Below, in pieces: positions 23,018 through 31,193 of a DNA stretch of 64,000 bases; within the stretch, counting starts at the first letter, position 1, and every line of letters begins with the position of its first letter. A program made the position numbers and the translations under genes. The stretch is from positions 112,157 to 176,156 of the forward strand of contig CAWEBF010000010.1 of NCBI GenBank assembly GCA_963807235.1. Direction: 5' to 3'. The notes beneath the pieces were generated by a model that saw nothing but the letters and a program-made list of their open reading frames with translations, did no database searches and was not told where the DNA came from. The DNA comes from CAWEBF01 sp963807235 (GTDB lineage: Bacteria; Acidobacteriota; Vicinamibacteria; Vicinamibacterales; UBA2999).

Positions 23018-23958
23018 CTAGACGGGAACCTTGCTCTTGTTAGTCGCCAGCCACGTGCTGAAGTCCTGCAGCTGCGGATTCAGCTGCTTGGCGGTGGCGA
23101 CGCTGCGGTTGGCCAGGAACGGCTGCTCGAAGTCCCGGTAGACCTGGAACATGTTGCCCATCTCGTCGGCGCCCGGGGAAGCCCCAGCTGCGGTAGGTGT
23201 TGGCGTCCACCGCGTTGTAGGTCACCGGGCCGATGCCGAGGCCCTGTCTCGAGCTTCTTGCCCATCTCTTCGACGGTCAGGGCCTCGCCCATGATGCCCA
23301 CGGTCTTGCCGACGTACTGGTCGCCGGCCTTGAAGATGCCGTAGGCGCTCTTGCCGATGTCCTCGACCGCGATGCCCGCCATCTTGGCGTTGCCGAGCGG
23401 GAAGGCCCAGGCGTACTTGCCGTCCTCGCCCTTCTTCGGCGCCAGCCCGAACATGTAGAGGTTGTCCCAGTAGAACGTCGTCCACAGGAACGTGGTCGGC
23501 ACGCCCGCGAAGAAGGCGTTGGCCTCGGCCTTCGCATCGAAGTGCGGCACGCGGTAGCTGCCCTGCAGCATCGGCATGCGCGTGTCGTCCGCCTTCATCC
23601 ACTGGCGCGTGTCTTCGAGCGTGGACCACACCACGTGCTTCACGCCCGCGGCCTTGGCCGCTTCGGCGATGTTCTTGGCCTGCTGCTTCTCCTTCTCGGC
23701 CGAGAAGTGCTCCCAGAAGTTGGTCACGCCGAACACGCCGTGGGCGCCGGCGAACGCCTTCTTCAGGCTCTCGACGTCGTCCAGGTCGGCCGCCACCACC
23801 TCGGCGCCGGCCGCGGCCAGCGCCTTCGCCTTGTCCTTGCTGGGGTCACGCGTGATGGCGCGGCACGAGAAGCCGCCGCCCGGATCCGCCAGGATCGCGC
23901 GGCACAGGCCGCCGCCCTGTCCACCCGTCGAACCCAGCACTGCAATCACTTTTGCCAT
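23018..23958 (-). CDS. NmrA-like NAD(P)-binding protein (frameshifted near 3' end)
   Basis: About 313 aa atypical short-chain dehydrogenase of the NmrA/HSCARG type. N-terminal Rossmann motif VLGSTGGQGG, then AAGAEVVAADLDD, GVKHVVWSTLED and PTTFLWTTFYWDN, the standard order. Such proteins act as redox sensors or reductases. Frames change near 23245 and 23175; corrected, the protein ends LATNKSKVPV at 23018. It lies 37 bp downstream of the MetE-like gene on the same strand and is probably cotranscribed with it. Confidence 0.8.
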
Positions 23959-23995
23959 ACGTTGTTGCCTCTGTTGAATAGGGGGTGAAGGGTGA

Positions 23996-25120
23996 CTAGC
24001 CGCCGATTTCCTTGCGGACGATGTTGGCGCCCTCGACCAGCGCGCCCAGCTTCATCTTGGCCACCATGCGCGACAGCGGCTTCATGCCGCAGTCGCTGCT
24101 GAGCGTGATCTTCTCGGCCGGGATGTGCTTCAGCGCGAGCCGGATGCGCTCGGCGATGACCGTCGGGGTCTCGATCGCGTTGGTGCGGATGTCGAGCACG
24201 CCCAGCTGGATGCCCTGGTTGGCCGGCAGGTTCTTGAGGAAGTCCACGCCGTCCATGTGGCGGTTGGCGTAGTCGAGGACGAACTCGTCCACGCCGGCGG
24301 TGCCGAAGAAGTGCGGCAGCACGGTCTGATAGCCCTGGGGAAAGTTGGCGCTGATGATGTCGTTGCCCCAGGCGTTGCCGAAGCAGAAGTGCCAGCCGAT
24401 CTTCGCGTCCACGCCGTCGGTCATGCGCTCGATGCTCTCGCGCACCCACGCGTAGTCTTCCTTCTTGTTGCCGCTGAAGAGCGGCAGCCACGCGCCCAGG
24501 TCCTCGATCTGGAAGTAGTTGGCGCCGGCCTTGACCAGCTCCTTCATCTCCTTGTTGAAGATCGGGCAGAGCGCGAACGTCAGGTCCTTGGCGTTCTTGT
24601 AGTGCGACTTGTCGTTGAAGTAGACGTGCCACGCCAGGTTGGCCGGGCCGGCGCCGATCGAGACCTTGACCGGCTTGTTCGTCTGGCCCTTGGCGATCTG
24701 GAAGAGGTCGGTCCAGCGCAGCGCGTCGCCCTGCTTGTCCACCGGGCCGTTGTTGATGACGCCACCCCAGTCGTCGAGGAATGCCTTGCCCACGCTCGGA
24801 CCGGCACCGATCACCGACGGGTGCGGGTTGCGCGTGTGCTCGAACCCCGGGATGCGCTCGTAGAGATACCAGCAGAACGAGCCGATGACGCCGACGTAGT
24901 CGTCGTACCACATGTTGCCGTCGGTCACGATGTCCAGGCCGGCGTTCTCCTGGTCCTTGATCACCGCGGCCACGGCGTCGGTATATGCCTCTTCGTGCTG
25001 CACTTCCTTGAAGGCGACGCGAATATCGCGGCCGAGCAGCTGGTGCTTGAACCACTGCGGCCGCGGATACGACCCGACCATCGTGGTCGGAAGCAGCTTG
25101 TCTACGATTTTCGTTGCCAT
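23996..25120 (-). CDS. MetE-like zinc methyltransferase (C-terminal catalytic domain only)
   Basis: 374 aa, intact; corresponds only to the catalytic UROD/MetE-like domain, half the size of classical cobalamin-independent methionine synthase. Zinc ligands are visible as HFC in WHFCFGNAWGND and Cys in SSDCGMKPL; VTDGNMWYDDYV and YFQIEDLGAW are other core elements. ATG 25120 follows a GAGGACGAG site. Short MetE-like proteins transfer methyl groups from various donors, and some act on non-folate substrates. The pairing with an NmrA-like oxidoreductase suggests a catabolic or detoxifying demethylation rather than methionine synthesis; that is inference. Confidence 0.8.
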   Translation of the reverse strand: MATKIVDKLLPTTMVGSYPRPQWFKHQLLGRDIRVAFKEVQHEEAYTDAVAAVIKDQENAGLDIVTDGNMWYDDYVGVIGSFCWYLYERIPGFEHTRNPHPSVIGAGPSVGKAFLDDWGGVINNGPVDKQGDALRWTDLFQIAKGQTNKPVKVSIGAGPANLAWHVYFNDKSHYKNAKDLTFALCPIFNKEMKELVKAGANYFQIEDLGAWLPLFSGNKKEDYAWVRESIERMTDGVDAKIGWHFCFGNAWGNDIISANFPQGYQTVLPHFFGTAGVDEFVLDYANRHMDGVDFLKNLPANQGIQLGVLDIRTNAIETPTVIAERIRLALKHIPAEKITLSSDCGMKPLSRMVAKMKLGALVEGANIVRKEIGG

Positions 25121-25313
25121 CTCGTCCTCGTGTTGGTTGGCGTAGCGAACTTGGCGGCCGTACCCGCGCTCCAGGTGGAGCGGCGGGCCCGACGTGGGGC
25201 AGGATGGACCTCCGACCCAGCGACCGCAGCCGACAATTATTGCACTAGAGCACCGCTCCTGTGTCCAGCTATGATCGACTGGCTGAGCGCTCAACGCGGG
25301 GGATCACCATCGA

Positions 25314-26105
25314 ATGACGATGCGAACACTGGGGGGCGTGGCCGCGGGACTGACGGCCATGGTGCTGGCGACGGCGGCGGCGACGGCGCAGCGCGGAAAC
25401 GCGCCGGCGGCGCCGGCTGGGACGGTCGTCGGCAAGATCACCTATGAAGGCCGGGCGGCGCGCCCGCGGGTCGTGCGCATGGGGTCAGACCCGCTCTGCA
25501 TGCCCGAAGGCAAGGGCGCCACGCTGTCCGAGGTCCTGGTCGTGGGCCCGGGAAACGGCCTGCAGAACGCGTTTGTCTACGTGAAGGATGGGCTTGGAAA
25601 CCGAACGTTTCCGGCCCCGAAGACGCCGGTCGTCCTGGACCAGCAGGGCTGCAGGTACATGCCGCACGTCATCGGAATCCAGGTGGGACAGCCGCTCGAG
25701 GTCCGCAACAGCGACGGCACGCTCCACAACGTCCACGCCGTCCCGAAGGTCAACCGGGAGTTCAACTTCGGCCAGCCCACCAAGGGGATGAAGTCCACCC
25801 GCACCTTCGACAAGGTGGAGGTGATGGTGCCTTTCCGCTGCGACGTCCACGGCTGGATGAACGCCTATGCCGGCGTGCTGGCGCACCCGTTCTTCGCGGT
25901 CAGCAAGGCCGATGGGACCTTCGAGATCAAGGGACTGCCACCCGGCAGCTACACCGTCGAGGTGTGGCACGAGCAGCTGGGCACCCAGACCGCCAAGGTC
26001 ACGGTCGACGCAAGGGGGGCGACCGCGAACTTCGCGATGAAAGGCGCGCGTAGGAGCGGTCTGGGAATTCACAATTCACAATTCACAATTCACAAACTGC
26101 ACTGA
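25314..26105 (+). CDS. secreted cupredoxin-like protein with carboxypeptidase-regulatory domain
   Basis: 263 aa, intact. Signal peptide (AAGLTAMVLATAAATAQ). Middle region resembles plastocyanin/methylamine-utilisation proteins with candidate copper ligands in SDGTLHNVHAVP and FRCDVHGWM. The C-terminal part (DGTFEIKGLPPGSYTVEVWH) is a carboxypeptidase-regulatory-like beta sandwich. Probably a periplasmic copper or electron-transfer protein. The last 11 codons are made by a heptamer repeat (see 26066), so the natural C-terminus was probably shorter. Confidence 0.75.
   Translation: MTMRTLGGVAAGLTAMVLATAAATAQRGNAPAAPAGTVVGKITYEGRAARPRVVRMGSDPLCMPEGKGATLSEVLVVGPGNGLQNAFVYVKDGLGNRTFPAPKTPVVLDQQGCRYMPHVIGIQVGQPLEVRNSDGTLHNVHAVPKVNREFNFGQPTKGMKSTRTFDKVEVMVPFRCDVHGWMNAYAGVLAHPFFAVSKADGTFEIKGLPPGSYTVEVWHEQLGTQTAKVTVDARGATANFAMKGARRSGLGIHNSQFTIHKLH
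26066..26096. repeat. heptamer array AATTCAC x4 inside the 3' end of a gene
   Basis: Four perfect copies of AATTCAC (26066-26093) followed by AAA. The array lies inside the reading frame of the preceding gene and encodes its last residues IHNSQFTIHK. An identical four-copy array lies at 30429. Confidence 0.9.
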
Positions 26106-26140
26106 GGCGAAGGTTCTCTCGAACCTTCGCCGTTTTCTTC
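26106..26140 (+). terminator. rho-independent terminator
   Basis: Perfect 11-bp stem GGCGAAGGTTC / GAACCTTCGCC (26106-26116 with 26121-26131), 4-nt loop TCTC, then GTTTTCTTCT. It starts right after the stop codon of the gene ending at 26105. Confidence 0.9.
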
Positions 26141-26219
26141 TGCCCGGAACGCAGTTCCGCAATCCACTGATGCAGTTCGACTGCGTTGTGAATTTGAATC
26201 TGAATCCTGAAGGCGAGCT

Positions 26220-27077
26220 TCAGCTCGTCTTACAGGGCGCCGACAACCAGTTCTTCGGCCGGGGGCCTTCCGCCGCCGCTTCGCGTTTGAAGTGCGAGCT
26301 GGTGATGTAGTCGGCGTTCAGATACTTGGGGTCCTTGACCGTCGTGGTGACGATCAGCCACTTGTCCTTGTTCGTCGAGTCGATGTTGTCGAAGTACTCC
26401 TCGACCACCGCCCCCTCGCTGTAGGGCGCGCCGTTCCGTCGAATCCAGCCAGGCGTCAGATGGTCGGTCGTGACCTTCAGCGTGCCGAATTGCGGCGCGC
26501 TCGGGGGTGGGGGAGGCCCACCGCGGCCGCCGCCTCCGCCGCCGCCTTGCCCGCCCCGGCCACGCGCCGGGCTTTCCCACTGCGCCACCGAGCGGCCCTG
26601 GGCCGATGCGGTCGTGGGCGCCTTCGAGGCGTCGAAGTGGAGCAGCCGCGTCTGCTGGCCGGCGTCGGTCTCGATCTTCAGCGTCTGCGGGTCCTGCCAG
26701 GTGACGTGGATCGCGCAGCGGCATGCGCATCAGCCCCGCCATGCCGTAGGCCAGACACGATCCGTCCTGCGCCGGCGTCCACGCTTGCCGACCTTGATGC
26801 CCTCGGGGTTCAGCGGCAGGCTCGACGAAGTCGCCCTTGCGGCGGCGTGACCATGCGCCAGCGCCAGTCCTCGTTGACGACCGACACCCAGTAGCCGGTC
26901 AGGCTCAGGTTCTGGGGCGCCAGCTGTTGCGGGGTCAGCGGGGCCGGCGGAGTGCGCCGCGCGCGCGGAGCGCCCGCGCCTGGCCGCCGCCGCCGCGCCA
27001 CCTCGTCCCTCGGGTCCCTGCGCCAGGACGGCCGTGCCGACGCACACGGCGAGCACTGCCACAACGGCCGCGCGCAC
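26220..27077 (-). CDS. family Y secreted protein of unknown function (frameshifted)
   Basis: About 285 aa. Signal peptide (VVAVLAVCVGTAVLAQ), then LSLTGYWVSVVNEDWRWRM, GLMRMPLR, a Gly/Pro-rich stretch (residues near 165-185) and the core TPGWIRRNGAPYSEGAVVEE with VKDPKYLNADYITSSHFKRE. It is a clear paralogue of the protein at 54346 and shares the RRNG/DP core with family X. Frames change near 26985, 26830, 26715 and 26600. The GTG at 27077 lies 1 nt after the corrected stop of the metallo-hydrolase gene. It is the third gene of the 28941-to-26220 operon. Function unknown. Confidence 0.7.
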
Positions 27078-27078
27078 G

Positions 27079-28064
27079 TTACTTCCCCCCACGCCGGCAT
27101 ACACGCTTTCGATGAACGACGCAGCCGAGCCAGGGCCCTTCTCCGCGCCGTAGCGGCCGTCGTAGTCGAGCGACGGGCGTGCCGCGATCACCTGCTGCAG
27201 CGTCATCCCGCCCTTCTTCAACGCTTCCACGCGGTCCCGCACGATGGTCAGCATGTCGCGGTACTCGACCACATCGGCTTCGTCGGCCAGCCGGCCGTGC
27301 CCCGGCACCACGAACGTCCCGGCCTCCTGCTTGTCCAGCGGCACCGTGACCTCGAGCAGATCGTTGAGGGCCGTCAGGTAACTATTGATGCTGCCGCCGC
27401 TGGCGCGTTCGATCGTCGGGTACGACGTGTTGATGTACACGTCGCCCGCGGCCACCACGTCCGAGCCGCGGAAGTGCACCAGGATGTCGCCGTCCGTGTG
27501 GGCGTTCGGCTCGAACAGCAAGACCACGGCCTCGCCGTTGAACGAGAAGTCCTTGCGCTTGCCGAAGAAGACGTCGGTCGGCCACGCGCCCACCGGGGGC
27601 GCCGTCTGGCCGGCCGGGGCCAGCTCGAAATGGCGCAGCGTGTTTTCGTGCGCGAAGATGAACGCCGTGCCGCCTCCGCCCGTGCGGTTGTTGATCTGCT
27701 GGGCGAAGTTGCCGGCCACGATCGCCCCGCCTGACTTGGCGATCAACTCGTTGCCGCCCGTGTGATCGGGGTGATAGTGGGTGTTGATCACGAGGCGGAT
27801 CGGCTTGCCGCCCGACACGTCGTTGATCTTTGCCAGCAACTTCTCCGACATGCCGGCGGCTCCGCTGTCCACGATCAGCACGCCGTCGTCGCCGACGCTG
27901 ATGAGGACGTTGGCCCCCGCGCCCACCAGCATGTGGATCTTGCCCTGGATGTGATGGGCCTTGATCTCCGCGGTGTCGGCCCGGCCCTGTTGCGCGACGA
28001 GCCCGCTGGCGCCGGCGAAGACGACGGCCAGGGCCGTCAGACCGCTTGCGAATCGCACCGCCAC
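27079..28064 (-). CDS. secreted metallo-beta-lactamase-fold hydrolase (quinoprotein-relay type)
   Basis: About 328 aa. Signal peptide (GLTALAVVFAGASGLVAQ). Complete metal site: THYHPDHTGG near residue 95, NAHTDGD near 193, VAAGDVY near 208, VVPGHGR near 252. The fold resembles the quinoprotein relay metallohydrolases and PqqB relatives. The frame runs on into the next gene, but the last codons GVGG lie in a G homopolymer; adding one G gives GVGGK and a TAA at 27079, the natural end. GTG start at 28064, one base after the upstream stop. A fused homologue with a degraded metal site is at 52464. Confidence 0.8.
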
Positions 28065-28065
28065 G

Positions 28066-28941
28066 CTAGCGGCCCGTGCCCGCTTCGGCTTTCATCGACG
28101 CCGACGTGTCCATGCCGCGGACGAACTCGGGGAGGGCGGTCTCGGCGCCGCCGAGCACACCCTTGAGCGGCAGGTTGTACCGCTTGGCGAATTCCTCCTG
28201 GTACGGGTTCTTCCCCGGCATGTAGCTGGGCACGACGCCGGCGGGCCGATCCACTTCCTCGACCGCCTGGCACGGATAGGGCGCCAGGTTGTCGTTGTTG
28301 GCCAGCTGGAATCCGCTGGTCTTGATCATCGGCTCCGACAGGTAGTACGGGTCCGAGATCACATAGGTGTGCGTCATCGTGTTGCCGTGACGGATGAAGT
28401 ACTCGCGCATGGTGGCCTTGTCGCTCAGCGCCAGCCCATTGCGCCGGATCCAGCCAGCTTTGAGGTGCGTGGTGTCCACGACGAGCGTTTCACCTTCCCA
28501 GCGTCCGGTCGAGAACCCCTGCCACGTGTGCGCGGCATACTCGGGCGGATGCGGACGGCCGTCCAGCCACACGACGCGCCGCTGCTCCATCCACGGGATG
28601 TGCATCGTGAGCGCGATGACGGAGAAGTTCTTGGGGTCCACGATGCGGTCGATGCGCGGCCCGCCGATGCCGCGATAGCCGTACGTGGACGGATGCGGCT
28701 TGCACTGGTGCTCGGGCATCGACAGCAGGCCCGCGTCCCATGTCAGCCCGCGCTGGCGGCCGGCCTCGGTGAGCGGCAGCCCCGAGTAGTCGACGAGCGA
28801 GGGACCCGCCCCGCGTTCCGCGGCATCCTCGTGATTGATCGGGCCCCAGTTGCCCACGAGAGTCTGCGCGGAAACCGTGGATGCGCCGAGCGCCAACACG
28901 CCTGCCACCGCCAATGCGATCGTGCGACTCACGAACGTCAT
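28066..28941 (-). CDS. family X secreted protein of unknown function
   Basis: 291 aa, intact. Signal peptide (TIALAVAGVLALGASTVSAQ). Motifs: DYSGLPLTEAGR near residue 52, MPEHQCKPHP near 75, VVWLDGRPHPP near 123, GFSTGRWEGETLVVDTTHLK near 140, GWIRRNG and SDPYYLSEP near 195. The same order of motifs forms the N-terminal half of the fusion protein at 52464. First gene of the operon X - metallo-hydrolase - Y, with 1-bp junctions. No reaction can be assigned. Confidence 0.75.
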   Translation of the reverse strand: MTFVSRTIALAVAGVLALGASTVSAQTLVGNWGPINHEDAAERGAGPSLVDYSGLPLTEAGRQRGLTWDAGLLSMPEHQCKPHPSTYGYRGIGGPRIDRIVDPKNFSVIALTMHIPWMEQRRVVWLDGRPHPPEYAAHTWQGFSTGRWEGETLVVDTTHLKAGWIRRNGLALSDKATMREYFIRHGNTMTHTYVISDPYYLSEPMIKTSGFQLANNDNLAPYPCQAVEEVDRPAGVVPSYMPGKNPYQEEFAKRYNLPLKGVLGGAETALPEFVRGMDTSASMKAEAGTGR

Positions 28942-29035
28942 AAGTGTTACCTCTCAGGTGTGGAGAGACGTCTCGGACACCGCCGACGAGTGTACACCCG
29001 GCTTGGAGTCCGATTGGTTAAGGGGATGCGTGCGA

Positions 29036-29673
29036 CTACGGTCCGCCGCCGAGGAGCGCTGCTTCTTCGGCCTGCCAGGCGTCGTAGTCGGCTTGGGTCA
29101 TCACTTCGTAGGTGCCCTTCATCCGGTAATGCCCCAAACCGCATAGCTGAGAGCAAGCTATGTCCCACGTGCCGGTCCTCGTGGGGGTGAACCACACGGG
29201 TTGCACGAGCCCCGGCACCGCGTCCTGCTTCACGCGCATCTGCGCAAGGCCGAAGCTGTGGACCACGTCCTTGCTCGACAACATGACCAGCACGGGTTTG
29301 TTCACCGGCATGTTCAGGCGGTCGGTGATGATGTCGTCCAGCGCCGCGTCGTCGGTGTCGTCGAGCCCCAACGGGTTGTCGGGTCCGACCAGGGTGATGT
29401 CGGTCCTGCCGAACATGCCGTCCGCGCCCGGATAGTGGACGTTCCACGCAAACTGCTCGGAGACGACGCGCACCAGCGTCGCCTGCGATTCGTCCGGCAG
29501 ATCGTCCACGCGATTGCTCCAGGCCGGGACCGAGAAGAACGCCAGGAGCACGACCTCAGCCACCAGCACGCCGCCTTCCACCCACGACGCACCAGCAGGA
29601 AGAACATGCTGGTGAAGGTGTACTGGAGGCCGATGACCTTGTGGTCTGTGGAGAAGATGTACTTACGGAGCAA
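29036..29673 (-). pseudogene. ctaC: chimera: start of cytochrome oxidase subunit I joined to truncated subunit II
   Basis: The C-terminal 180 aa are cytochrome c oxidase subunit II: GGVLVAEVVLLAFFSVPAW (second membrane helix), SEQFAWNVHYPG, SKDVVHSFGL and the complete CuA site CSQLCGLGHYRM. The normal N-terminal helix and the beginning of subunit II are missing. In their place stand about 27 codons that are the start of subunit I (LRKYIFSTDHKVIGLQY, TFTSMFFLLV) in a frame one base off. No other oxidase genes follow. Either a real deletion/fusion or a misjoin. Start would be TTG 29673, with no convincing ribosome site. Confidence 0.7.
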
Positions 29674-29691
29674 GCGTTAAATGGTATCCAG

Positions 29692-29723
29692 AAAAGGCGA
29701 AAGGCTACAAGGAAAGGCCCAAG
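29692..29723. repeat. degenerate heptamer repeat, AAAGGCx
   Basis: AAAAGGCG-AAAGGCT-ACAAGGA-AAGGCCC, an imperfect 7-bp periodic stretch resembling the complement of the CCTTTAG array at 22970. It lies upstream of the oxidase chimera and of the cytochrome gene at 29793. Confidence 0.5.
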
Positions 29724-29792
29724 GAAGATGTTGTATATTCGTGCCGCTCGACGCTCAGAACGTCCGATCACACTACATGAGAGGTGAAGCCG

Positions 29793-30422
29793 ATGGGCTT
29801 CTGGACATATCGCGCGGCCCCGCTGTCGATGGCGCTGGCGGTCGCACTGGTTGGTTGTAGCCCCGCGCCTGCTCCTGCTCCCGCGACCACCGAGCCCGCG
29901 GCGCCGGCCGCGACGGCAGCGTCGCAGGTCGATCGCGGCCGGATGCTGGTGATCGGCGGCGGCTGCCACGACTGCCACACGCCGAAGAAGCTCGGGCCCA
30001 ACGGCCCGGAAGCCGATATGGACCGGATGCTGATGGGTCATCCCCAGGACGAGGCGGTGACCGCGCCCTTCAAGACGCCGGCGGGCAGCCCCTATGAGAT
30101 CCACATCAACGGCAACCTCACGGCATGGAGCGGACCGTGGGGCGTGACCTACGCGGCCAACCTGACGCCTGACGAGAACACGGGCATCGGGATCTGGACC
30201 GACGACATGTTCGTGAACGCCCTGCAGAAGGGGAAGCACATGGGCGCCGGCCGTCCGATTCTGCCGCCGATGCCCTGGAACTGGTACGGGCAGCTCCCGC
30301 CAGACGATCTGAAGGCCATCCTGGCGTACCTGAAGTCGATCAAGCCGATCGCGAACCGCGTGCCCGTGCCGCTGGGGCCGGATGGGAAGCCGATCGAGGC
30401 GCCCGAGGGGACGGCTAACTAA
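29793..30422 (+). CDS. c-type cytochrome lipoprotein
   Basis: About 209 aa. Lipoprotein signal (MALAVALVGCSPAP, lipobox LVGC), an Ala/Pro linker, then one haem site CHDCH at about residue 60 in GGGCHDCHTPKK; MPWNW near residue 168 may supply the Met ligand. The C-terminal segment DDLKAILAYLKSI is the usual final helix. ATG 29793 was preferred to GTG 29784 because GAGAGGTGAAG lies 7 bp upstream. Membrane-anchored periplasmic electron carrier, possibly the acceptor or donor for a neighbouring dehydrogenase. Confidence 0.8.
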   Translation: MGFWTYRAAPLSMALAVALVGCSPAPAPAPATTEPAAPAATAASQVDRGRMLVIGGGCHDCHTPKKLGPNGPEADMDRMLMGHPQDEAVTAPFKTPAGSPYEIHINGNLTAWSGPWGVTYAANLTPDENTGIGIWTDDMFVNALQKGKHMGAGRPILPPMPWNWYGQLPPDDLKAILAYLKSIKPIANRVPVPLGPDGKPIEAPEGTAN

Positions 30423-30428
30423 AGCCAC

Positions 30429-30456
30429 AATTCACAATTCACAATTCACAATTCAC
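30429..30456. repeat. heptamer array AATTCAC x4
   Basis: Four perfect AATTCAC units followed by AAA, identical to the array at 26066. It fills the gap between the stop at 30422 and the next ATG at 30464, so it may also form part of the untranslated leader of the cupin gene. Confidence 0.9.
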
Positions 30457-30463
30457 AAAGAAG

Positions 30464-31132
30464 ATGGTGCGCCTTACTGCGACATTCGCTCTCGTCGTCG
30501 CACTGGGCGCATCTTCTTTCGCCCAAGTTCCTGTCGGAGAAGAACCTCACCATCGAGTCGTTTATGAGGACGCGCGCCTGCGCGTCCTGGACGTCAACAT
30601 TCCTCCTGGCGTCACGACTCTCGATCACAGCCACGACCACGACCTCGTGACGGTGTCGATCGGCCAGGCGGATACGCGCATTCGCACGCCCGGCGAGGAT
30701 TGGGGTGCCGTCCGGCCCCGCCGCCCGCTCGGCGACACGAGCACGGTGGAGTACGCCGGTAAGAGGGGTGTCCACACGATCCAAAACGTGGGTCCGGATC
30801 CCTACCGTCTCATCGCGGTCGAAAGCGTGAAGCAGTCGGGCTGGCGTGCGGTGCCCGCCGTGTCCGCGCCAGGCGTGCGCCAGCTGACCGAGGGTCGCGC
30901 TTTTCGCGCCTCGTCAGTGCGGTTGAAGGGGGGCGAGACGCTGCGGCGCGCGCGAGCCGTGGCGTCTGTCGTGGTGCTGATCTCGGGCACCGCGCTGCTG
31001 TCGTCGAACAGTCACGGGTTGCGGCGCCTCGACCAGTCGTCGCGATGGGCGGTGGTGGGTGCAGCGGACGCTTTTACCGTGGCGCACCAGGGCGCCGGCG
31101 AAGCTCACGTCGTCGAGATCGAAGTGTTCTAG
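30464..31132 (+). CDS. secreted cupin-like protein
   Basis: 222 aa, intact. Signal peptide (TATFALVVALGASSFAQ). The first half has a cupin-like metal motif, PPGVTTLDHSHDHDLVTVSI, and a second half (GGETLRRARAVASVVVLISG) that may be a second, degenerate cupin unit. It might be a metal-dependent isomerase or binding protein; no closer assignment is possible. Only the 41-bp heptamer gap separates it from the cytochrome upstream. Confidence 0.6.
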   Translation: MVRLTATFALVVALGASSFAQVPVGEEPHHRVVYEDARLRVLDVNIPPGVTTLDHSHDHDLVTVSIGQADTRIRTPGEDWGAVRPRRPLGDTSTVEYAGKRGVHTIQNVGPDPYRLIAVESVKQSGWRAVPAVSAPGVRQLTEGRAFRASSVRLKGGETLRRARAVASVVVLISGTALLSSNSHGLRRLDQSSRWAVVGAADAFTVAHQGAGEAHVVEIEVF

Positions 31133-31193
31133 TGTAGTCGTTGCGGCGTTAGCCGCTGCAGCTGGTCCCCTATATAGTCGTTGCGGAGGAGAG

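Noticed and set aside
26730..28064. Read-through fusion of the metallo-hydrolase with family Y
   Set aside because: The join lies in a G homopolymer; one added G gives the natural GVGGK stop, and the rest would be out of frame with family Y.
31135..31186. 12-bp direct repeat TAGTCGTTGCGG at 31135 and 31175
   Set aside because: Single occurrence of two copies before the SMP-30-like gene; could be an operator, but nothing else supports it.
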